A stretch of 64,000 nt of DNA from positions 1-64,000 of the forward strand of contig JAEWGW010000040.1 in assembly GCA_023388055.1 (NCBI GenBank). Direction: 5' to 3'. This stretch comes from Bacillota bacterium. GTDB lineage: Bacteria > Bacillota > Bacilli > Paenibacillales > NBRC-103111. The notes under the pieces are model-generated. The model searched no databases and was not told where the DNA came from. It saw only the letters and a program-made list of their open reading frames with translations. The position numbers and the translations under genes were made by a program. The number at the start of each line of letters is the position of its first letter. Position 1 is the stretch's first letter. Below, piece by piece: positions 1-9,003 of this stretch.

Positions 1-15
1 TGTTGTAGACTTCAT
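1..15 (-). CDS. 5' end of a gene leaving the window (first five codons)
   Basis: An ATG at 15-13 on the minus strand is preceded by AAGGAGG with an 8-nt spacer, a very good ribosome binding site. Only M-K-S-T-T is visible, so the product cannot be named. It follows the two heparinase-like genes on the same strand, about 280 bp after the last one. A sugar-binding lipoprotein for the permeases of this locus would fit the position, but that is only a guess from gene order. Confidence 0.6.
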
Positions 16-294
16 AGTAAGCGCCTCCTTGGTGGGTTTTAGGGCATTGACCCGTCACACCCCCATCATACGAGGCGCCCCTGTTTTTGTCCAAGGCCAT
101 TTTCTTAGCCTACACAGGAATGTTTACGCCACAGCGTAGGCGGAAGAAACAGAAGAACGCTGGAGGTGGCAGAAAAGGCGGCTAAGTGAGTACAGGAGGC
201 AGATGGACCAGGGGGCTACGGCAGCAACGGAACTTACACCCGCTTAGTGGTCGCTGAGTTCCGTTGTGCCGGCACCCAGGCCAGAGCCAGCTCC
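16..294. other. Intergenic region with a long hairpin
   Basis: No gene is seen. The region should hold the promoter of the gene starting at 15. The notable structure is an inverted repeat at 219-234 and 257-271 whose arms share a perfect 10-bp core (CAACGGAACT / AGTTCCGTTG) plus a further CGGC/GCCG pairing. It lies just after the heparinase-like gene ending at 295 and could end or protect its transcript, although there is no T-run. Its core resembles the repeat units at 5788-5975. Confidence 0.5.
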
Positions 295-2589
295 TTAATA
301 CGGCTTGGCAACCTCCACCCGGCGGCTCACACCCTGGTACGTAAAGTATAAGTGGACCCCATGTCCCTGGTCATCCATAAAATACGACACATAATCCTGC
401 ATCCCCGCCTTGCGCGGCGTCAGCAGGGTCACCATCCGGTGGCTAGCCGCCTCGCGGGTGGACGCCGCCAGATGCCAGTGGGGCGGCTGCCCCTCCCATT
501 CTGCCGGATCCACACCGGCAAAGCCGCTCTCCTGGGACAGCGCCAGATCACCGGAGGAGCTGTACACGAAACGCCCTTCCATTTGGGCCTTAATCCCGTT
601 GACCAGGAACGTCTGCCCCTTCAGCGTCATGGGATATAACGTATGGAACAGCCAATCCACCTGGCCCGGCTGCGCCAGATCCACTGCATCCACAATCACC
701 ACGTAGGCGCTGTCCATCAGATAATATTCCCGAGTGTACCGCCGAATATAGGGCACATGCTCCCGGTAGGCCTCCGTGGCATCCATGGAGGTGTAGCTGA
801 CGCCGTCCCGGTGCCAAGCCTCCAGCACGGTTCCCGTCGCAGCCATATTCTTCGTTTTGTCCGTACCCGCATACTGTCCGTGGCCGTCGATGAGAATCAC
901 ATTCTTGGAGCGGGTGGCCTTGCGCCATTGCATATGCATAGTGCTGTTGAACGCCACATAATACCCGCTTTCAATCGCCAGCGGTTCCCCATACGCATGG
1001 AGCAGGAACGCATTCTGATCCCCGTGGCTGTGGCTGACAGAGCCGTAGCGGCTGCTTTTGGCCAGAAGCATGATATGCTCTGCCGGATCGTCCATCCGGT
1101 GGTGCATCGCCACCCAGCCCACGTCCTGGAACCACTTCACAGGCTCCGCCGCAAGCGGCGCTACCGCCTCCACCTGCGGGTAATCCCAACGGTACACCAT
1201 TTCGTCGAAGCGGAAATCCCACCAGCCGTAATTGTAAAAAATCATCTGGCTGTCCGGGTTCATCTCCCGCGTCTGCTCATAATACCACTGGTACAGACCA
1301 TTGCCCGTCACCCCGGCAAACTGCCGGATGTTGAAGCCCGTCTTCAGGTTCACCGGATCCCCCAGCGAGGACTGGTCGCAGAAGCTGGCCCGCAGCGTAT
1401 CCGGACTGAGCGTATATAAGGGAAAATCCCCGGTTTTGCGAAAAAAAGGCCGTTCATAAAAGTTGATGCCGGTGTACTTGCGGACCAGATTCAGAGCCTC
1501 CGTGACAAAGGCCATCTGAGTGGTCCAGTACATGGCCCCCTCCGCCCAGCCGCCGTCCTTGCCGCCCCAGGGGGTATACATCGCCGAAAAATATTCCAAC
1601 GCATAGTCCAGCCAATCCCGGGCTTCCTCTTCCTCGCCCAGCATAGCCGTGCAGCAGGGAATCAGCACAGATGACAACGACCGGACCGCATGGCTGTCAT
1701 AAGGCACGTGGTGAATCCGCGAGCGTTCGATCACGTGGAAGGCTACCTGGCGGGTGCGTTCAAGAAGCACCCCGCGCACAAACACACGCTCCTCCTCCGA
1801 CAGCTCCTCGTACAGCCAGTCATACCCCCAGGCCAACGCTCCCGCCATGCGAAACGCAGCTTCGTCATTGTAATCCCGGTGGGTGGTGCCGTCCGGATTC
1901 CATGAAGCAGCATGGAGCAGCCATGCCTTGGCCTTCGCGATTAGCTCCGCATCCTCCAGGACCACTCCGGCCACGGCCAGATGCCTGATGGCATAGAGCA
2001 TCTCCTGGCAGTCGATGTACATCTGCCGCCACAGAGACGCCACCCGCTTGTTGCCAGGGTAGGGCTGCGGCTCCGCGATCAGCGGCCGCTCTGCCCAAGG
2101 CTGGACAGCTTCGGCCAGGAACGGGGCCCAGCCGGTGCCCTCGGGGTCCCGCTTCACCGTTTCGCGGAAGCGGGGCAGCTCCTCCGCCTGCAGCCACAAG
2201 CGCGGATGGGCCGTTGCGGCGGCCGCATACCGGCTGTCCCGGGCAGGCAAGGGGGTCTCCGGCAGGCCGTGAGCGACCGTGAAGGCCCTGATTTTGCTCC
2301 ATTCGGAGAGGCTGCCGTCCTCTGCAACCAGGGTGTACCGCCAGTAGTAGCCGCCGGGGGCCAGCACCTCGTCGGGTGTAAACAGGTTATAAGAAATACC
2401 CGCATACTCACGGGTCGTCTCCGGGGCAAAACCGGGGTCCGCCGATAATTGCAACCGGTAGGTGCCCCCCTCCAAAACCGCAGGCATCCAGGTAAAGCGA
2501 GGCGGATTTTCGGCTATTTCTGTATGCTCCTCAGGGGTGTACGCCACATCGAGCACACCGTTATGAGGCTGAAATAATGGTGTTGCCAT
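295..2589 (-). CDS. Heparinase II/III family polysaccharide lyase with DUF4962-type N-terminus
   Basis: The 764-residue product has the two-part build of heparinase II-like lyases (PL21/DUF4962 group). A fibronectin-like start (about 1-105) is followed by an alpha/alpha-toroid (about 120-480) and a C-terminal beta-sandwich. The conserved SHSHGDQNAF motif near residue 520 supplies the histidines expected in the metal and active-site region. Such enzymes cleave uronic-acid polysaccharides by beta-elimination. No signal peptide is visible, so it probably acts inside the cell on imported oligosaccharides. The start has GGAGG seven bases upstream. It is the last visible complete gene of the locus and follows a second heparinase-like gene. 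The true substrate (glycosaminoglycan, alginate or a plant uronan) cannot be read from sequence. Confidence 0.85.
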   Translation of the reverse strand: MATPLFQPHNGVLDVAYTPEEHTEIAENPPRFTWMPAVLEGGTYRLQLSADPGFAPETTREYAGISYNLFTPDEVLAPGGYYWRYTLVAEDGSLSEWSKIRAFTVAHGLPETPLPARDSRYAAAATAHPRLWLQAEELPRFRETVKRDPEGTGWAPFLAEAVQPWAERPLIAEPQPYPGNKRVASLWRQMYIDCQEMLYAIRHLAVAGVVLEDAELIAKAKAWLLHAASWNPDGTTHRDYNDEAAFRMAGALAWGYDWLYEELSEEERVFVRGVLLERTRQVAFHVIERSRIHHVPYDSHAVRSLSSVLIPCCTAMLGEEEEARDWLDYALEYFSAMYTPWGGKDGGWAEGAMYWTTQMAFVTEALNLVRKYTGINFYERPFFRKTGDFPLYTLSPDTLRASFCDQSSLGDPVNLKTGFNIRQFAGVTGNGLYQWYYEQTREMNPDSQMIFYNYGWWDFRFDEMVYRWDYPQVEAVAPLAAEPVKWFQDVGWVAMHHRMDDPAEHIMLLAKSSRYGSVSHSHGDQNAFLLHAYGEPLAIESGYYVAFNSTMHMQWRKATRSKNVILIDGHGQYAGTDKTKNMAATGTVLEAWHRDGVSYTSMDATEAYREHVPYIRRYTREYYLMDSAYVVIVDAVDLAQPGQVDWLFHTLYPMTLKGQTFLVNGIKAQMEGRFVYSSSGDLALSQESGFAGVDPAEWEGQPPHWHLAASTREAASHRMVTLLTPRKAGMQDYVSYFMDDQGHGVHLYFTYQGVSRRVEVAKPY

Positions 2590-2774
2590 CGGACATCCTC
2601 CATTAGGTCAAGGGCGGCACAAGGCCGCCCCGACACCATCTTTATGATAAGCTTCATGCTTACGGTTAACCTTAGGAGCTGCGAGGAAATTAGTACCCGC
2701 TTTTGCTGACAAAATCTCCACGGTTTTGGGAGTTTTGTCAGCAAATTAGCGGTACTTTATTTCGTCGCAGTCTC
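2590..2774 (-). repeat. Intergenic hairpin between the two heparinase-like genes
   Basis: A long inverted repeat occupies about 2700-2746. The outer arms TTTGCTGACAAAA / TTTTGTCAGCAAA pair perfectly over 13 bp, and inside them CTCC pairs with GGAG. The tip lacks a terminator-like T-run. It could stabilise the upstream mRNA or partly separate expression of the two lyase genes. Confidence 0.55.
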
Positions 2775-4994
2775 TTAGTCCAGCCGTACCAGTCCCTGCA
2801 CCGGGTCAATAGCAAAGCTCCGTCTGAAGCTGTCAGCTCCAGGCATTCCTGCTTCCACCTGCAGAGTTAGCCCAACTCCGTTCTGTTCCACTGCCGATAA
2901 CCGCAGCGGCTCCTCCCCGGCCCGGTACACAGCCACAAACTCCGCAGCCGTTCCCTTCTGCCGCATCAGCAATCCGCCAATGCTCTGGCTGGGGTCCTCA
3001 GCAATACCGGGTGTGCGGATGTGGTACAGCTCTGCTTCCGGCGGTTGCAGCAGCGCAGCTTGAACCATAAAGTCACCGCCCGATACACCCGCACCGTTCA
3101 AAAGCCACGCCGCCGACTGGGCAGCAGACGAGGTGTTGCTCCGGCAGGCCAACAGCTCCACATGGGCATAACCGTCCTCCGTACCGGCCGTCCGGGACTC
3201 CATCCCCATCCAGCTCTCATCCTTCGGCAAAACAAGATCGGCCGACGGATGCATCCACCAGTCCACCGCCTCTACACTCTCGGTCTCCACGCGGAACCAG
3301 TCCACCAGAAGCTCTCCATCCAAAAGAAGATGGCGCTCCAGCACCGTACCCGGATAGGCTCCTTCCGAACGAATCCGGATGCAGGTTCCTCCCTCATCCT
3401 CTCTGAAGATGTTGCAGGCTGCCGAATGGGGAGCTTGCGAACGACCGCCGATGCTTACCGTATTGTGGCTGGCGGTGGTGGCATACCAGCCCAGGCGCAG
3501 GGCAGAGCCGTAAGGCACGGTGCCCAGCTCCGGAGCCACTTCCCCCAGCCGGTGCATAATGGACACATGCAGCTTGTCAAAATGCCCATGTGAGCCTCCA
3601 TGCTCGCCGAAGTCCGTTTGGACGGACAAGGAGTTGCCCTTGTGCCGCAGGACGGCAAAGCCGGATTCCTCCAGCAGCAGGGACCGGCGCTCTTGACCGG
3701 CAGGAGCTGCAAACAGCTCTGCCTCGGACACCTCTCCTGCTCGGGTTTGCCGTGTGCTCTCCGACACCTCTCCCCCCTGGGTTTGCGGCACCGCAGCCGC
3801 CCGGCTCTCCAGCAGCTCTGCCGCTGTAACCAGACCGTTCCCGTACACTAACGCCTCCAGCCCGCCCCGCTTTTCTGCTCCAAACAGATAGCGGTAGCTG
3901 CGGGCCAAAACCGGCAGCAGCTCCCGGTTTCCGTATACGGATAAACCAGTCTCGAACACTTCAACGATTTCCCGTGCAAAAGGAACACGGTTATAAGGCC
4001 CATCATGCAGCGCAGGCAGCTGCCCTGTGTCACCGGCCAGCTCAGCCAGCACCTGGAGCATACCCTCAAGCGACTGGCCCGCCTCTCCCTTGGCGCCATA
4101 CAGATCCACGCCGAAGCGTTGACACATCTCGGCAGCAATCAGATAAGCCCGCAGCACAAACACATGGTAATAGGTGCTGCCCTCAAATTCGAAGCCATCC
4201 GGCTTTACGCCGATGGACAAATGATGATAAAAGCCGCCCGGCCCGTCCAGCAGGCTATGGAGCTTGGCCCGGTCCGCCCCTTTGGCGGCGTATACGCAGG
4301 CCAGGCTGGCATTCAGCCAGGCGGTATAGTTGTTTTCCGCATTCTTCTTCTCGTGGATAAGAATGTGGCGGTACTGCTCCATGCTGCTCTCCAGCATGGT
4401 GAAGAAGGTCTGCAGCGCCTCTTCATCGGCGGGGTCAAACTCCACTCCACAGTCCTTCAGCAGCAAATACGCCCGTATCAGAGTGGTGGACCAGATGGCC
4501 TCCGTCAACGCCTGATGGAAGGCTCTGCCCTTCAGCATCCAGGGCTGGGCGTCCGGGTGGACGGGATAATGCGGGAACTGGCGGGCATACCCGGCCAGGA
4601 TTTCCCGCGCTGTCACGGCACACCATTCCTCACCGTCCGCCGCGTATACTGCTGCCGCCTGCAGGGCGTACCGGGCCATAGCCTGGTGCCGGAATACCAG
4701 CCAGGCTCCCCGGTATGGCTCCCCCTCCAGCACACAGCCGCGGGGGCAGCGAAACTGGACGGCATCCTCCTCCATTGGGTCAAATAACAGCTCCGCATGA
4801 TGCTCAGGACACACATACTGGTGCCACCAGCCGCCAGGCTCTAGAGGCAGCCGGATCTCCCGGAGGAGCGGCTGCCCGCCCTCTTCCGGTTGTCCCTCCG
4901 TTCTGCCCCGCCACTGCGCCAGCTCCGCCTTCAGCTCACCGGCTGCTTGACGGGCCCAGCCCCATGCTGCGGTTTTGTCTCGGATGGTTTTCAT
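2775..4994 (-). CDS. Heparinase II/III-like polysaccharide lyase
   Basis: A 739-residue protein starting M-K-T-I-R-D. The reading frame stays open further upstream, but this ATG overlaps the stop of the SDR gene as ATGA (4991-4994), the usual sign of translational coupling. The N-terminal half is a helical toroid (WHQYVCPEH near the start, typical of the PL12/PL15/PL17 group). The C-terminal half is a heparinase II/III beta-sandwich with the conserved GGSHGHFDKL motif near residue 470. No signal peptide is seen. It probably works with the other lyase and the dehydrogenase on unsaturated uronic-acid oligosaccharides. A short low-complexity stretch near residues 405-425 (GGEVSESTRQTRAGEVSE) looks like a local duplication. 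Confidence 0.82.
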   Translation of the reverse strand: MKTIRDKTAAWGWARQAAGELKAELAQWRGRTEGQPEEGGQPLLREIRLPLEPGGWWHQYVCPEHHAELLFDPMEEDAVQFRCPRGCVLEGEPYRGAWLVFRHQAMARYALQAAAVYAADGEEWCAVTAREILAGYARQFPHYPVHPDAQPWMLKGRAFHQALTEAIWSTTLIRAYLLLKDCGVEFDPADEEALQTFFTMLESSMEQYRHILIHEKKNAENNYTAWLNASLACVYAAKGADRAKLHSLLDGPGGFYHHLSIGVKPDGFEFEGSTYYHVFVLRAYLIAAEMCQRFGVDLYGAKGEAGQSLEGMLQVLAELAGDTGQLPALHDGPYNRVPFAREIVEVFETGLSVYGNRELLPVLARSYRYLFGAEKRGGLEALVYGNGLVTAAELLESRAAAVPQTQGGEVSESTRQTRAGEVSEAELFAAPAGQERRSLLLEESGFAVLRHKGNSLSVQTDFGEHGGSHGHFDKLHVSIMHRLGEVAPELGTVPYGSALRLGWYATTASHNTVSIGGRSQAPHSAACNIFREDEGGTCIRIRSEGAYPGTVLERHLLLDGELLVDWFRVETESVEAVDWWMHPSADLVLPKDESWMGMESRTAGTEDGYAHVELLACRSNTSSAAQSAAWLLNGAGVSGGDFMVQAALLQPPEAELYHIRTPGIAEDPSQSIGGLLMRQKGTAAEFVAVYRAGEEPLRLSAVEQNGVGLTLQVEAGMPGADSFRRSFAIDPVQGLVRLD

Positions 4995-5752
4995 CGCATG
5001 AACAAACCTCCGTTGATCTCTATGGTTTCGCCGGTCAGGTAATCTGCCAGCTCCGACGCCAGGAACAGGGTAACCCGTCCCACATCCTGCGGTGCGCCCT
5101 CCCGGCCCAGCGGAATCTTGGCGATGGTCGCCTGCCGTGCGGCATCTGCGGTAAAGGTGGCGTGGAAGGCGGTTTGGCCAATGAAGCCCGGCGAAATGGC
5201 GTTGACGTTGATGCCGTGAGGAGCCAGCTCCTTGGCCAATCCCTTGGAATAGGACCATACGGCTGCTTTGCTGGCTGCATAGATAGATGCACCAGGGCCG
5301 CCGCCGTCATGGGCTGCCAGGGATGCCACGTTGATGATTTTGCCGGCCTTCTTGGCGATCATACCCGCGGCCACGGCCTTGCAGGCAAACACGCAGGACT
5401 TGAAGTTGACGTCCATCACCTTGGTGTAATGCTCCTCGTCCATCTCCGCATTCGGCACCCGTTTGATCATGCCTCCTGCGTTGTTCACCAGAATATCCAC
5501 GCTGCCGCCAAAATGAGCCTCAATCTCCTTCACCATCTGCTCCAGCTCTGCAGGATTGGTGGCATCCGCCTTGAAGGCTTGGGCTTCGCCGCCAGCCTGG
5601 CGGATAGCGTCCACTGCCTCTACCGGATCACCGTACAAATAGTTAATGGCGATCTTGGCGCCGGAAGCAGCCAGAGTTTCAGCAATTTGGCGTCCCAAAC
5701 CTGCGTTGGAACCGGTTACGAGTGCAATTTTACCTGTCAGATCGATATTCAT
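4991..5752 (-). CDS. SDR-family NAD(P)-dependent dehydrogenase, KduD/FabG-like
   Basis: A 253-residue classical short-chain dehydrogenase. It has the TGSNAGLG cofactor loop (about 12-19), NNAG in the middle, the catalytic YAASK near 158-162 and the C-terminal INGGLFM signature. AGGAGG ten bases before the ATG at 5752 sets the start; an in-frame ATG 28 codons earlier lacks such a site. Close relatives reduce 4-deoxy-5-keto-uronates (alginate pathway) or oxidise 2-keto-3-deoxygluconate (KduD). Its coupling to a heparinase-like lyase fits processing of unsaturated uronate products. The exact substrate is inferred only from context. Confidence 0.85.
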   Translation of the reverse strand: MNIDLTGKIALVTGSNAGLGRQIAETLAASGAKIAINYLYGDPVEAVDAIRQAGGEAQAFKADATNPAELEQMVKEIEAHFGGSVDILVNNAGGMIKRVPNAEMDEEHYTKVMDVNFKSCVFACKAVAAGMIAKKAGKIINVASLAAHDGGGPGASIYAASKAAVWSYSKGLAKELAPHGINVNAISPGFIGQTAFHATFTADAARQATIAKIPLGREGAPQDVGRVTLFLASELADYLTGETIEINGGLFMR

Positions 5753-5787
5753 ATGGATGAATCCTCCTAATAATAGTTTGGTTGTTT

Positions 5788-5975
5788 TTCTAACGGCGGT
5801 CACGGCCGTTATTCCCCCTCGAACAGGGGACTGCAATTTCTAACGGCGGCCAGAGCCGCTATTTCTCTTGCAGGAGCTCATGCTGGTGTGTTTTTCACGA
5901 AATAAGAGCGCCCACTTCCGTTACAATTTCAAAAAGCCGGTTTTGGGCCAAATAGCGGCGCTCACTTCCGTTAGA
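5788..5975. repeat. Four-unit inverted repeat array (quartet), TAACGG type
   Basis: Between the histidine kinase and the SDR gene lie four copies of a unit of about 23 bp. Two forward copies begin TAACGGCGG at 5791 and 5841. Two inverted copies end TTCCGTTA at 5923 and 5973 and begin AATAAGAGCG at 5901 and AATAGCGGCG at 5951. Start-to-start distances are 50, 60 and 50 bp. The whole array is therefore one large imperfect palindrome about 185 bp long. Arrays of the same geometry occur at 21190, 30578 and 38359. Confidence 0.75.
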
Positions 5976-6011
5976 GCTGCGGGGGAGCATCCCCCGCAGC
6001 TTCCCCGCTCC

Positions 6012-7856
6012 TTACTTCCGCTCCGCCAGCTGGCTGTTGCGCCGCTCCGCGGGCATGGACAGGGTCATCCGCGTCCCTTCCCCCTGGCAGCTTTCCACGC
6101 TGAGCCCATACTCCTCGCCGAACACCATCTGGATCCGGCGATGCACATTCATGAGCCCGATGCCGCCACGGTGGTACAGGGAATCGCCCTCCCCGCCGGC
6201 CAGTTGGTTCAGCTTCAGCTTTTCCCGCAGCCGATTCAGCCGTTCTTCGGATATCCCCACACCGTTGTCCTCCACCATCACCAGGAACCGGCCGTCCTCA
6301 ATGCGGGCATCGATGCGGATGGCATGATGGCTCTCTATCCCTGCGGGGAATGCATGCTGGAAGATATTCTCGATCAAGGGCTGCAGCGTAAGCCGCACCG
6401 TTTTCTCCAGCAATAGCCCCGGTGGGATCACCACATCGATTTCGAACTCCCGGTCGATGCGGTGCTTGAGAATGGTCATGTAGCTTAAAACATGGCGGAG
6501 CTCGTTGGCGATGGTGATTTCCTCCAGATTGGTCTGAATGGAATAACGGAGCATAAAGGCCATGGCCTCCACCATTTCGGTAATTTCCTCGGAATCCTGG
6601 ATCACCGCGTAGCTCTTGATGGTTTCCAGCGTGTTATACAAAAAATGCGGGTTAATCTGCAGCTGCAAGGCCTGAAACTCCGCCTGCTGCCGCTCCAGCC
6701 GGGTTTCCTGAAGCTCCAGTGCCGCTTTTTGGGTAGTCAGCTCCGCTTCATATACCCGCTCGATCATCTGCGACAGCCGGCTGACCATGAGGTTATAGCT
6801 CCGCATCAGCCCGCCCAGCTCATCCTGGCGGTCATCGATATCCAGCCGCAGCCAGTTCCCCTTTTCCGTCTCCCGCATGCCTTCCTTCAATACCCGGATA
6901 GGCCGGGTAATGGATTGGCCGAAGCGGGTTGCCAGCAGCAGGGTGCCCGCCAGAGTCAGCACCCCAACAATAATGGTCGTGGTGCGGATGGTGGCGATGG
7001 GCTCACGGAGCTCGCTGACCGGCATGGTCACCACAAGCTGCCAGTTGGAGTAGTCGGACTTCCGGGAGACGAACAGGTAATCCTTGCCCTCCACCCCCTC
7101 AATGTAGGAGGTATTGGGATGGGCCGCCACATTGGCCAAGAGCTCGGCCGGCAGCGATTTGCCCGCAGCGGCGGGCTGGTACAAGGGTTTGCCGAATTCG
7201 TCCAGGATAAAGAAGAAGCCTCCTTGCCCCAGGTCCAGCGGCTCCCAGATCCGGGCCAGCTCCTGGGCCTTGAACTCAATGGCCAATATCCCGTTGGGGC
7301 GGTACGAGGATACGCCGCGGATCTGCCGCACCATACTGATGATGCCGGCGTTAGGGACATTTTGCACATTGGTGTTGAGAATGGCGATTCTCCCGCTCTC
7401 CGGAGTCTGGGACGCCAGGGTCCGGTACCGCTCCTCCGCATTAAACTGGGTGCTGTACGCCTGATTGGCGTTGTCGTCGCTGACCGCCTTGCCGCTTTCA
7501 TTGATGACATACATCAGACTAATCTGCGGGTACAGGATAAATAGCGAACGGAAGAGATACTTTTGAATATCGTTGGTGTACTGGTAAAAGGAATAGCTGT
7601 CCTCCGGTTCCATATCCAGAAACTGCTTCACCTGGTAATAGGACAGGATGGAATCGCTGGCCTTTTCATAATTTTGCAGGTACAAATCCGTCTGGTAGGA
7701 GGCGCTTCGGATCACCTGGGCGATGCTCCGCTCCGTGGACCGGTCCAAGGCGCTGGAGGCCTGGAAATACGAGATGAATCCCACCATGGACAAGGACAGG
7801 ACAATCACCGTCAGAAAAGAGACGAACAGCTTGGCGGAAAGGCTTTTGCGCAGCAT
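6012..7856 (-). CDS. YesM-type sensor histidine kinase
   Basis: A 614-residue membrane kinase of the LytS/YesM class. It has TM1 at about 10-32, an extracellular sensor (about 33-285), TM2, a HAMP segment (about 305-355), the His_kinase motif INPHFLYNTL with the phospho-accepting His near 402, and an HATPase with DNGVGI near 535. Such kinases sense carbohydrates or binding-protein complexes outside the cell and phosphorylate an AraC-type regulator. Its ATG overlaps the regulator's stop by one base (TAATG at 7854-7858), so the pair is co-translated. Position inside the locus suggests control of the lyases and permeases. Confidence 0.93.
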   Translation of the reverse strand: MLRKSLSAKLFVSFLTVIVLSLSMVGFISYFQASSALDRSTERSIAQVIRSASYQTDLYLQNYEKASDSILSYYQVKQFLDMEPEDSYSFYQYTNDIQKYLFRSLFILYPQISLMYVINESGKAVSDDNANQAYSTQFNAEERYRTLASQTPESGRIAILNTNVQNVPNAGIISMVRQIRGVSSYRPNGILAIEFKAQELARIWEPLDLGQGGFFFILDEFGKPLYQPAAAGKSLPAELLANVAAHPNTSYIEGVEGKDYLFVSRKSDYSNWQLVVTMPVSELREPIATIRTTTIIVGVLTLAGTLLLATRFGQSITRPIRVLKEGMRETEKGNWLRLDIDDRQDELGGLMRSYNLMVSRLSQMIERVYEAELTTQKAALELQETRLERQQAEFQALQLQINPHFLYNTLETIKSYAVIQDSEEITEMVEAMAFMLRYSIQTNLEEITIANELRHVLSYMTILKHRIDREFEIDVVIPPGLLLEKTVRLTLQPLIENIFQHAFPAGIESHHAIRIDARIEDGRFLVMVEDNGVGISEERLNRLREKLKLNQLAGGEGDSLYHRGGIGLMNVHRRIQMVFGEEYGLSVESCQGEGTRMTLSMPAERRNSQLAERK

Positions 7857-8887
7857 TATTCAATCCCCAGCTGACTACGGTATTCTGACGGGGACAGGCC
7901 GGTATATTTCTTGAAGGTTTTGGTGAAATGGGGATGATCCGCATACCCCACCTCAAAGGAAATATCCGTAATCCTGTAATGGGACTGCCCCAGCAGCTTC
8001 TTGGCCTTCTCCATCCTGCGGCTAATCCGGTAATGGACGAAGGTTTCCCCGGTCACCTGCTTAAACAGCTGGCTAAAGTACGAAGGATTCAGCCCCAGCA
8101 GCTCGGCAACCTCCTCCAGGGAAATTTCCCGGGCCAGGTTCTCCTCCATAAATGCCTTGGCTTCCTCCACCGGGTCCTTGGCCTTGCCCTTGCGCTTCAC
8201 CCGCAGCTCCTGGAGAATGTCCCGGACCGCCTGAGCGAACCTGGCGAACAATTCCGCAGGGGAGGCCGTCTCCGGCAGCTCAAGCACACTTTGGGCAGGA
8301 GTGACAGAGCTGGTGAGGAGCCGCCGGATCAACAGCGTATACCCCTCCTCCAGCAGGATCTTGTGCTGGCTGCGGCTCATTTTCAGCCGGAGAACCTCCA
8401 GCTCCCACTCCTTGAGCACGGACTGCAGCTTCTCCTGCTCCAGGTTCCACACCGCATCATGCAACCGCTCTACCCAGCCGTCCAGCTTGGCTACCGATAC
8501 GAACCCGGTCGGCTCATTGGCCGCCTCCTCCAGCTTGGCAATGGTTTTCTGCAGCTCCGCCCGGCCCACCGGCTTCAGGAGATACTCCTTCACCCCGTAG
8601 GACACGCATTGGCGGGCATACTCGAAATCCCCGTAGCCGGAAACCACCACCACTTGGGTGTCACAGTCCATGCCGGAAAGCCGCCGGCACAGCTCCAGTC
8701 CGTCCATCCGGGGCATCCGGATATCGGTGAACAAATAATCGGGCTGATCCTCCATCATGAGAGCCAGCGCTTCCTCTCCGTCCGCGGCCAGGCGGATATC
8801 CGCCGTTGACCCGATAATCTGGCGGACCATAACGGAAAGACCCTTTCGGATTACTGGCTCGTCATCCACAATGACGATTTTTCTCAT
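7856..8887 (-). CDS. YesN-type response regulator with AraC DNA-binding domain
   Basis: A 343-residue regulator. The receiver domain (about 3-120) has the acidic pair at the start, phospho-acceptor Asp in TDIRMPRMDG near 54, and KPVGR at the end. A linker is followed by a two-helix-turn-helix AraC domain (about 240-340) ending in the signature YADHPHFTKTFKKYTGLSPS. Partner of the kinase directly downstream. The start is preceded by GGGGGG with an 8-nt spacer. It presumably activates the surrounding lyase/transport operon when its polysaccharide-derived signal is present. Confidence 0.93.
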   Translation of the reverse strand: MRKIVIVDDEPVIRKGLSVMVRQIIGSTADIRLAADGEEALALMMEDQPDYLFTDIRMPRMDGLELCRRLSGMDCDTQVVVVSGYGDFEYARQCVSYGVKEYLLKPVGRAELQKTIAKLEEAANEPTGFVSVAKLDGWVERLHDAVWNLEQEKLQSVLKEWELEVLRLKMSRSQHKILLEEGYTLLIRRLLTSSVTPAQSVLELPETASPAELFARFAQAVRDILQELRVKRKGKAKDPVEEAKAFMEENLAREISLEEVAELLGLNPSYFSQLFKQVTGETFVHYRISRRMEKAKKLLGQSHYRITDISFEVGYADHPHFTKTFKKYTGLSPSEYRSQLGIE

Positions 8888-9003
8888 GCTGGAAGCCCCC
8901 CTCTGCTGTATCCGGTCCAGCCTTCCGCCACACGGCTTTCAGCCTACAGACCGGCTCTTGCTCCGAACGTGCACATGTGTTTTATTGTACCACAATCGGG
9001 CAA

